Assembly (NCBI GenBank): GCA_025667525.1
Contig: CM046878.1
Span: 97,541,237-97,605,236, forward strand
Reading direction: 5' to 3'
DNA length: 64,000 nucleotides
Origin: Glebionis coronaria
Lineage: Eukaryota; Streptophyta; Magnoliopsida; Asterales; Asteraceae
Each line of letters opens with the position of its first letter. Position 1 is the stretch's first letter. Positions 1 to 8,580 of this stretch are shown here, one piece after another. The notes beneath the pieces were generated by a model. It had not been told where the DNA came from and searched no databases. It saw only the letters and a list, made by a program, of their open reading frames with translations. A program made the position numbers and the translations under genes.

Positions 1-3000
1 AAAGTAGAAAAATTATGTATTGATGTATTGCACATACAACAACACAAACTTTCAGTCATATCTAACATGTATAGACTTGAGGTTATGGAATAGTGAACAA
101 GGAAAATAGTTAGAATAGTATATAATTTTTCTTTCTGATTATTTGATTTTTTCAGATTCATTAACATTCTTTCACCATTACCACTGAATGAGTAGTATTT
201 ATATCTGTAAGTTCCTTGATTTACATTTCTTCTCTGCTTAGGTTTTAGATGGTTTTAAGGTTTGTATTCAAAATTTTGGCATCTACTATTTAATCCAGAT
301 GGTGGCATATAGGTCCTCCTTTTCTAATGTAGTAGAGAACATGTTTATTGTAAAGAGTTGCCCGAAAGTCTGCATTACGTGAGTTCTTTTAATAAACTGC
401 TTCATATCAAAGACGACAACCTTAACTGGAGTAGGTGTAGGCATGTATTATCTGATCTACAACCATATCAATGTTAAAGGACTTATCTGTTATGTATCTT
501 TCTTTTCACTACAGCATATGTTTATTATGTAGCAACCGCCATTGAATTCTATTTATTTGTTTTGTTCACTCAGTGTAGTCCGTGTAACACATAGTGCTGC
601 TGCTAAACATAAAGCTTCTACACAAGTAAGCAAGCTGGATATAATATTTAGTAACGGAAACATGTAACTTGGGTCAAAACTTGTCAAGATGTATTTTTAC
701 ATGTAATGCATTCAAACTTATACTATCAAAAAGTTTGTATTTTTTTAGACTAACTGTTCTGGTTCAACCTGAACTAATTCATTTTTGACCCGTGATCAAT
801 GGCCATTACACTGTGAGAAAAACTTATTCAGCTACAGACTGGGAGTATTTTTTGTTGCAGGCTTCATTCAAACTACAATGGTGCAACATAGGTGATAAAG
901 TTGATCAGAATAAACACGACATAGTGTCGTTTGAAAAGGAAAACATTACAACAGCGGAGTGCAGCAGTAAACATACATGCTTTTTATTATGAAGTGGTAG
1001 AATTTTGGTAAAACCTTAATAGTTTATTTTAGACTAAAATTCATGGTTCAAACTTTCATGAAGAATATGAGACTATTCCTTACATTGACGCACAATATCA
1101 ACCATCAGTCAAAGACATATGAAGGCTGTAAAAAGTCAGCTTCACACAGTTTACCACGGCGGACAACTGCGCGCCACCTGACAGACTTATTCAGGTTCTA
1201 CGTTATCGCAACATCATCCATGGTAACACATTACTCAAATCCATTGTAAGTTCATTAAAAGTCTCATCTTTTTAACTTCTTATTGACGGTAAGGCAGTAG
1301 CTGGAAAGAAGAAGGGCCACTTAGTTGGGTGTCTTTTATATATAGGTTACAACCTGTAAGTTTGCAAATATTGAAGTCAGTTTTGAAGCTATTACGCTCG
1401 CATCTTGCAGAAACCCAATGAGGTAATCAAGTGATTGTTGTCTGACCTGATTTTAATAAACTCCAATAAAATGATTCAATAAGTGAATTTTTTCAAACAA
1501 ATCTGTAACATAAACTTAAACCAGTTAATTGATTATTTAGATTAAATAAACAAATAATTTCAATATTAGATAATATAGTATATGTATCCGGATTACTATA
1601 GTTGACAGTTTCGTAGGAAATCAAGATTTTTTCATACTAATTTCATGAATAGGTTACTGAATTGTGACCACAAGTGAATGGACCACAATTGACATGTCTA
1701 TTGTTTAGAAAAATTGAGCATAAATTTTGTAATTGAAAGGAAACTAAAACAAGCACAAGATGAAAAAAGGGATAAGAGATCAGTTGTTGCTAAAAGGAGA
1801 ATACTATCTCTCAAGTGCTCAAAAAATGATTAAAGAGTTTTATAGCAAAAAATATAATGTATAAGTTATAACCTTATGCATAAATAGAGGGTTTCGGGGA
1901 TTGCATATTCTGAGGGATTAATGTTTTTAATGAGCAGCTTCAAACTGTTTATTAAAAATAGCTTATTTTGAAAAGATGTGACTAAATGACCAAGCAATAT
2001 CACATGCGATTGCTTATTAAAGTATCATCTTTAGGATCATAAGCCCAAAATTAAGATTAAGAGGGATGTTTGGATTAGCTTATTTGGTGGGCTTATGTGA
2101 TCATGTGAACTTGGAGAAGCTCATAAGACTAGCTTATGAACATGAGCTTTCGATCGAAACAAAAACGAAATCGATTGAGTCGCAATTGCAAAACATCCGC
2201 AAGGAAACTAAATAACCTTGATTGTTTTAAGAAAAAAGTAGCTAAGAAATAAAAGCACACCTATAGTAGACGAATGACTACTTTACGAAGGTAGCTTATT
2301 TTAGCCATGTGTATTCCTGATGTTTGGTATATTTTGTGCTTTCAAACAATAGCCAACACTCGATTCACATCAGTAGTTAGCATCAGTTAGTCAATCTTTG
2401 GAATGATGTAAGAAACCAAAGATAATGTGTGTTTAAGATTATTTTTCCTGCCAAAAAATTATACAAAGCAGACCCAAAGACAACATGTTTGGATTTGCCT
2501 TCCAGAATTCTTCAAATCTGTGGTTAACGTTAATAACTTAGGATACGCAAAAATTTGATTATACACAGGATACCAAGACGAGGTGGACGAGGGTTAGGAT
2601 TATAACAAATCGAAGATGCAACCTCAGAGGGGTAATAACTGAAGGGGTGCTTACATGTGACCTGCTGCACTTAATTCAGCCCTATATGTTCATCCACCAA
2701 TGCGTCCCCCGATGTGCCCATTTGACAACAATGTCATGTACCACTAGTGAGGTTTCTGTCAACTTCTTTTTTTTGCCTATTATTGTTTTATTTATTGCTA
2801 TTATATTTATTCATTTTGCTTTTTGATTTATATGTACCGATTGATGTTGGACCGCGGTGATTTATGATCAAGGTCCAGCTCCATAGGTTGGTCCATTTAG
2901 TGTACTATTCTCCAAATCTCAGCGCACTTTGGCATACAGACATAGTCAAGTGAAATGACCAAGTAAGTTCCGATTGTGGATATCAAGTGTTTTATTCCAT

Positions 3001-3152
3001 TAAATGTTATTTATGAAGTTCAGATACGATGTTAGAATTGGGTAATTGTTAGAATTTAATCTTTAGCTAAGAAAATGATTGATAAAATTTTGTGTAATGC
3101 CTTTTTCTATTTCTGCTAAAACCATTTTTTATGATCTGTTGTGATGTTCTAG
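1..3152. other. AT-rich non-coding stretch, no gene recognised
   Basis: The stretch is AT-rich with many stops in all frames. Two short open frames on the plus strand (792-992 and 1043-1249, 66 and 68 codons) show no motif I recognise and no codon bias, so I do not call them genes. It may be intron or decayed repeat DNA upstream of the kinase fragment at 3153. Confidence 0.5.
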
Positions 3153-3243
3153 GTTGATATTTTCTCTTTTGGGATTGTGTTATGGGACATTCTTACTTGT
3201 GAGGAATCTTATGCAAATATGCTCTACGGAGCAATAATAGGAA
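3153..3243 (+). pseudogene. Raf-like MAPKKK (PB1-type) kinase exon fragment
   Basis: One exon-sized piece reads [20 protein letters not shown] and then [10 protein letters not shown]. This is the C-lobe stretch (subdomain IX and after) of plant PB1/Raf-like MAP kinase kinase kinases, where the family usually reads VD(V/I)[28 protein letters not shown]. It is preceded by a plausible splice acceptor (ttctag at 3147-3152). I find no neighbouring kinase exons: no ATP-binding loop, no HRD and no DFG. It is therefore a lone relic or captured exon rather than a gene. It sits about 400 bp upstream of unrelated aldolase pieces, which suggests a patchwork of gene fragments. Family recognition is fairly sure; the mechanism that left it here is inference. 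Confidence 0.65.
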
Positions 3244-3617
3244 AGCTTGATTTTATAAGCCTTATCACATTGGTTTTTTTTTTTGGTAAAGGGGATTAAA
3301 GGACCCCGGTAAAATAAAAAGGAAAGTGCACCAGCCGGTTAAAATCTAACAACTATCACATTGGTTTTTCTAGCTATTTGTAGTACTTACAAATATCCCC
3401 TCAAATTTTCCATTAATGATCCTCTCATTGTGGCCTATCCCGTTCGCATTGAGTTTCTGTTCTTTAAGACATTCGAGATAAAGCACATCTAATTATGGTC
3501 AAAACAATATGGGTTGGTTAATCTCCACACACTATTGAATGTGGCATAAACATTATTAAATATCTATGAATCAAATATGATTACAAACATGGATTCTGAA
3601 TGGAAGGTGGAACGCTC

Positions 3618-3893
3618 AAACGCTATTTACTATGTTAATCCAGGTCTTTGTATGAACTGATCTAAGAGGTCGTGTGCCCTAAAAAATAGACGTGCCCAAT
3701 ACTATGCTGCTGGTGCTAGGTTCGCCAAGTGGCGTGGTGTCCTTAAGGTTGGTGCTAACATCAAGAATTGTGCTAATGTGACTGTACGTGCCTTGGCTGC
3801 ATGCTACAAGGCTCTTAACGACTACCACGCTCTTCTTGAGGGCACCCTTTGAAGCCTAACATGGTGACACATGGATCTGATGCCAATAAGGTT
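3618..3893 (+). pseudogene. cytosolic fructose-bisphosphate aldolase fragment, copy 1
   Basis: About 60 residues match class I plant cytosolic aldolase (glycolysis and gluconeogenesis; cleaves fructose 1,6-bisphosphate). The frame reads [18 protein letters not shown] and jumps at once to [20 protein letters not shown], then YHALLEGTL. In the intact family about 60 residues lie between these blocks, so the centre is deleted. The frame breaks at GTL through loss of one T (cccttt-gaagcc; copy 2 has ccctttt), just before the family's Schiff-base lysine in GTLLKPNMVTPG. It is the left half of an exact 276-bp-period tandem duplication and cannot encode an enzyme. Identification is confident from GARFAKWR and [10 protein letters not shown]. 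Confidence 0.85.
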
Positions 3894-4170
3894 AAACGCT
3901 ATTTACTATGTTAATCCAGGTCTTTGTATGAACTGATCTAAGAGGTCGTGTGCCCTAACAAATAGACGTGCCCAATACTATGCTGCTGGTGCTAGGTTTG
4001 CCAAGTGGCGTGGTGTCCTTAAGGTTGGTGCTAACATCAACAATTGTGCTAATGTGATTGTACGTGCCATGGCTGCATGCTACAAGGCTCTTAACGACTA
4101 CCACGCTCTTCTTGAGGGCACCCTTTTGAATCCTAACATGGTGACACATGGATCTGATGCCAATAAGGTT
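3894..4170 (+). pseudogene. cytosolic fructose-bisphosphate aldolase fragment, copy 2
   Basis: This is the second unit of the 276-bp tandem duplication, nearly identical to copy 1. Here the frame stays open through [20 protein letters not shown], where class I aldolases have GTLLKPNMVTPGSD. The Schiff-base lysine is therefore asparagine, which by family knowledge abolishes the covalent intermediate. The same internal deletion (about 60 residues after VLKVGANI) is present, so the deletion came before the duplication. No initiation region or TIM-barrel C-terminus is found. An antisense open frame (3955-4149, minus) is only a shadow of this relic. Confidence 0.85.
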
Positions 4171-4276
4171 AGATTAACAAAAAAATATGTTAGTGGTATG
4201 CAATGGAAATAATAGAAGCATGTTATATTTTTTATGCAGCTACTATTAGACTATTCGTTATATGATGAAATTGCAG

Positions 4277-4367
4277 GTCTGTATATTTTGTCACTGAGGA
4301 CACAGATATGAAGAACATTGCTGCCAGAGTTATTGAAAGGGCTAGAAAGGTTCCCATTGCTGAACCG
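4277..4367 (+). other. unidentified exon-like segment
   Basis: An open 91-bp segment sits between an acceptor-like ttgcag and a donor-like ccg|gtttgt. It encodes a charged helix-like peptide including VTEDTDMKNIAARVIERARK. I do not recognise the family. It lies between the aldolase repeats and the tubulin relic, so it may be another captured exon; chance remains possible. Confidence 0.3.
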
Positions 4368-4506
4368 GTTTGTAATTTTTGGTTCTCATTAACTGTAATT
4401 ATAGTACATATGTTTTAGATAAGTTTTGAGTTGAGTGACAATAAGGACTTATATGTGTTTCTCATGGATGTAGGTGACTGGTGAGCGATACCACGTTAGA
4501 GACTGT

Positions 4507-4725
4507 GGGATGAGAACACTCTTGATTTCAACGATCAGAAAGGAATACCCTGACCGAATGATGCTTACACTCTCAGTTTTTCCTTCCCCAAAAGTATTTG
4601 ATACTGCTGTGGAACCTTATAATGCCACACTATCGGTCCACTAGTTGATTGAAAATGTTGATGAATGTATGGTTCTTGACAATGAGGCTCTATCTGACAT
4701 CTGTTTCGGGACTTTGAAGCTCAGC
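4507..4725 (+). pseudogene. beta-tubulin fragment
   Basis: The frame reads [20 protein letters not shown], then [20 protein letters not shown] and [20 protein letters not shown]. It matches the beta-tubulin segment that normally starts GMGTLLISKIREEYPDRMM and continues through the [33 protein letters not shown] region, i.e. the end of the GTPase domain into the intermediate domain. An in-frame TAG replaces the glutamine in SVHQL, several conserved residues differ, and similarity stops after TLKLS. No GGGTGSG nucleotide-binding loop lies upstream. It is a dead relic. Recognition is confident from several long exact blocks. Confidence 0.88.
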
Positions 4726-5235
4726 AATTGTGCTGAGAAGGTAACTGTGGTGGTGTTTGTATTTGAGCTTTGGAATTGATAATATGATTTTGCCACTTGA
4801 AGAATTTTTGCGCCTAAAGAGTTAAGCAAAAAAAGTGATCAAAATGAGAATGCGCCGGTAAATGAATCTTTTTGGTGTTACCTTACTTTTATAGATAGTT
4901 AAATATCACCTTATTTGTGTTTTTAGTTGAAGCCAGTGATCTTATAGCTTATGGACTTATTACCTGAGTTCATTGGATGATTTTCCATTTTAGTTAGTTT
5001 GCCAACTTTGACCAAAAATCAATATACGCAGGTACACTCATCGTTAAATATATTACTGTAATGCTCTTAGAGGTGAGACTAATGGTCTTCAATTGTATGA
5101 CAGGTCCTCATGTAACCGAAAAGCGCTCTTGGAAAGCAATCCAATAAATTGTTCCAGTGAACAATGTAAGCACGTATTTTATTTGGATTAGTGTGGCTTA
5201 AATTCAGTATTGTTGATTAATGCCTATCATGGAGA
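4726..5235. other. non-coding gap between tubulin relic and chromovirus array
   Basis: AT-rich sequence with no ORF or repeat that I can name. It ends at the 5-bp target duplication of the retroelement array. Confidence 0.4.
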
Positions 5236-5240
5236 TATAT
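5236..5240 (+). repeat. left target-site duplication TATAT
   Basis: The five bases directly before the first LTR equal those directly after the third LTR (11500-11504). Ty3/gypsy integrases usually make 5-bp duplications. Confidence 0.75.
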
Positions 5241-5598
5241 TGATACGGCCCAGAGAGTCCAGTCGACTAGTCCACAACCTCACACAGCCCAGATCAATGC
5301 AAGACCCACTAGAGAAATCAAGAAGCCCATCAGATACCTAGATTGACCCATAAGCTGCATATTCCCACGTTTTATTTACTGCATCCTTGTTTTATGTTCA
5401 GTTGAATTAGCATGCATCATGTTAGAGAAGTTAGTGCACTTTAGGAGTTAGTTGCATGAAAGAAGGAACATGGGTGATGAGCCCACTTTTCCAGCTTGTT
5501 TAAATTAAAGTCTTTGCATTGAAGGAAATATACAGAAAATTGCCCCAAAATTATCTCTACTCTTTCTTCCTTACTGTCTTCACAGTGGAGTGCCATCA
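5241..5598 (+). repeat. chromovirus LTR 1 (left)
   Basis: 358 bp, TG...CA. Its left edge is set by where identity with LTR 2 starts, its right edge by where LTR 3 stops matching. It differs from LTR 2 by one base (cttgttt for catgttt near 5506). Its first ~105 bp are a copy of the 3' end of the polyprotein reading frame, including its stop codon. Confidence 0.9.
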
Positions 5599-5618
5599 AT
5601 TGGTGCTTTCATTGAGAG
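5599..5618 (+). promoter_or_regulatory. primer-binding-site position, internal copy A
   Basis: The sequence directly after the LTR reads attggtgctttcattgagag, where reverse transcription is primed in LTR elements. I have not matched it to a particular tRNA. The same stretch follows LTR 2 at 8549. The next bases already encode the RT motif WRFCVDYR, so the whole gag-protease region is missing. Confidence 0.5.
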
Positions 5619-5630
5619 TGGCGTTTTTGT

Positions 5631-8296
5631 GTGGACTACCGAGCCTTGAACACAGTCACAGTCAAAGATCGATTTCCGATCCCAACAATCGATGAACTCC
5701 TTGACGAATTACACGGTGCAACAGTCTTCTCCAAAATAGATTTGCGCTCCGGTTATCACCAAATTCGTGTGGCTGAAGCAGATATACACAAAACCGCTTT
5801 CCGCACAGCAGATGGTCATTATGAGTTCCTCGTGATGCCGTTTGGCCTCACGAATGCACCATCCACATTTCAATCAGCCATGAATGACCTCTTTCGACCC
5901 GTGCTCCGCCACTTTGTGCTGGTCTTTTTCGACGACATACTCATCTACAGCAGCAACAGAGAGGAACACTACGCGCACCTTCGTTACGTTTTTCACAAGC
6001 TACAACAACACCACTTCATGCAAAAGCCTCAAAGTGTGTTTTCGGGGTACCGGAAATTTCATTTCTAGGTCATCGAATTTCTGGCCAAGGAGTCTCACCG
6101 GAAGCTGAGAAGATAGCAGCCATCCAACAGTGGCCCCAACCAACATCCTTCACCACGATACGGGCATTCTTGGGCCTTACCGGGTACTACAGACGGTTTG
6201 TTCAACACTACGCGAGAATTGCAGCCCCTTTAACAGACATTCTAAAGATGAAGGAATTTACATGGACAGAAGATGCCGATGCTGCCTTCAAGGAGTTGAA
6301 ACAACACATGCACCAACTAATCACTCTCGCGCTTCCCAACTTCACCAAACCATTTGATGTTACCACGGATGCCTCAGGTAAAGCTATTGGAGCAGTCTTA
6401 TCCCAAGAAAATAAACCCATTGCATTCTTTAGCAAAAAGTTATGCTCAACCATGCAAGATCAGTCAACCTATACAAAGGAGTTCTATGCCGTCACGGAGG
6501 CTGTTAAAAAGTGGCGACAATATCTTTTGGGTCATCGGTTTCGTATCTATACGGACCATCATAGCTTGAAACACATCCTGACCCAAACGATACAGACACC
6601 AGACCAGCATAAATGGGTCACAAAACTGATGGGATATGACTTTGAAGTCTTATACAAACCGGGAAAGGAAAATACCGTGGCCGATGCACTTAGCAGGGTG
6701 GATATTCCATCCATGCTCGCCATCTCCTACCCAACAGCAACGTGGCTCGACGATCTTCGCACATATTACTCGACGGACCCACAGGGCAAGGAATTTGCAA
6801 GCAGTATCATAGCCGACCCAACTGTTTTTCCTAACCATATGTTTCGGGACGGATTGGTTTTCATTGCAGGAAAATTGTTTATACCACCTATCGCCAATAT
6901 TCGCGAACAACTTCTGACAGAATTTCATTCTTCATTTATTGGTGGTCATGCGGGAATCAACGCAACAGTTAAACGGCTCTCTAGTACCTTCACATGGCTC
7001 GGGTTAAAGAAGGACGTTGCTCACTTTGTCAAGAGTTGTACGGTCTGCCAAACTATCAAACATCCTAACCATAAACCATATGGTCTTCTTCAACCGCTGC
7101 CAACACCATCACAGCCTTGGCATGACATATCCATGGACTTCATCACGAATTTACCTCCATCACAGGGCAAGGTTTCCATTTGGGTTATCGTCGACCAGCT
7201 TTCAAAGTATGCACACTTTATTCCATTGCCTTCTAATTACACTGCTCTTACCTTAGCCTCGATCTTTATGCATGAGATTTATCGTTTACATGGCCTTCCA
7301 AAGACTATTGTTTCGGATCGATATCCGTTATTTCTTAGTAGGTTCTGGAAAGAGTTATTTAAACTCATGGGCACTAAACTATTGCACTCGAGCGCTTACC
7401 ACCCACAAACGGACGGACAAACAGAAGTCGTTAACCGTTGTCTGGAGATGTATTTACGGGCATTTGTTTTCGATGAACCAAGAACATGGGCTAGGTTGTT
7501 ATATCTCGCCGAATTCTGCTACAACACTAGCCATCACTCATCCATCAACATGTCCCCTTTCACAGCCTTGTATGGACGCGAGGTGACTTCTATACACGAC
7601 TATCTACCCGGGTCGACAACAACGGGCTCCATCGAGGATTCATTACTCGAGCATCAGCGAATTATGAGCTCCTTAAAGCACTCCATAGAGGCGTCCAAAC
7701 AGAAAATGGTAACGCAAGCCAACAAACACCGTCTTGACAAGCACTTTGCAATTGGTGACTTTGTTTATCTTCGCTTGCACAAGTACAGACAAACCTCGGT
7801 CCACAACCGTGCCAACCAGAAACTTTCACGCCTCTTTTATGGGCCATACAAGATCATTGAGCGAATAGGGGAAGTAGCGTACAAACTCGCGTTACCAGGA
7901 GGGTCGAAAATCCACCCAGTATTTCATGTGTCATTACTTAAACCTGCATGTGGTCTCGTCAACAATTCTAAGGGCAATCTGACTGAATATGATCCTAAGG
8001 AAGACTTAGCACATTTACCAGAAGCAATCATCAATTGCCGTACCGATTCAAATGACGATCAAGAGGTTTTGGTCAAATGGGAAAAACATGCGCTCGAAGA
8101 AGCTACTTGGGAAAATTTCAACTCGCTTAAGTTACAATTTCCAGACCTTGATTACATTGAGGGCAATGTAACTTCTGATGGAGAGGGGGATGATACGGCC
8201 CAGAGAGTCCAGTCGACTAGTCCACAACCTCACACAGCCCAGATCAATGCAAGACCCACTAGAGAAATCAAGAAGCCCATCAGATACCTAGATTGA
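5631..8296 (+). pseudogene. chromovirus pol (RT-RNaseH-IN-chromodomain), copy A, frameshifted
   Basis: This is the same polyprotein fragment as copy B (8581-11247) but broken by loss of one T near 6015 in RT, shortly after the [10 protein letters not shown] catalytic motif. The first frame ends at 6068; the correct frame resumes and is open from about 6170 to the stop at 8296. After the break RNase H (TTDASG), the zinc-binding HHCC module, the integrase D,D,E core, the GPY segment and the chromodomain are all present. The last ~35 residues are encoded inside LTR 2. There is no ATG: the reading starts in RT with WRFCVDYR, fused to the primer-binding site by a deletion. It cannot make capsid or protease, so it would depend on other copies even without the frameshift. 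Confidence 0.92.
8180..8190 (+). promoter_or_regulatory. polypurine tract, copy A
   Basis: The tract ggagaggggga directly abuts the TG of LTR 2. It is the expected primer site for plus-strand DNA synthesis and is at the same time coding (residues DGEGD). Confidence 0.75.
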
Positions 8297-8548
8297 CCCA
8301 TAAGCTGCATATTCCCACGTTTTATTTACTGCATCCTTGTTTTATGTTCAGTTGAATTAGCATGCATCATGTTAGAGAAGTTAGTGCACTTTAGGAGTTA
8401 GTTGCATGAAAGAAGGAACATGGGTGATGAGCCCACTTTTCCAGCATGTTTAAATTAAAGTCTTTGCATTGAAGGAAATATACAGAAAATTGCCCCAAAA
8501 TTATCTCTACTCTTTCTTCCTTACTGTCTTCACAGTGGAGTGCCATCA
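8191..8548 (+). repeat. chromovirus LTR 2 (middle, shared)
   Basis: This LTR acts as 3' LTR of copy A and 5' LTR of copy B. It matches the consensus of the three; each outer LTR has a single private substitution relative to it. Confidence 0.9.
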
Positions 8549-8580
8549 ATTGGTGCTTTCATTGAGAGTGGCGTTTTTGT

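Noticed and set aside
5884..6108. Overlapping small frames inside the chromovirus (also 6130-6357, 8834-9019, 9081-9308 and antisense ones)
   Set aside because: Shadows of the RT frame; identical in both copies only because the DNA is duplicated.
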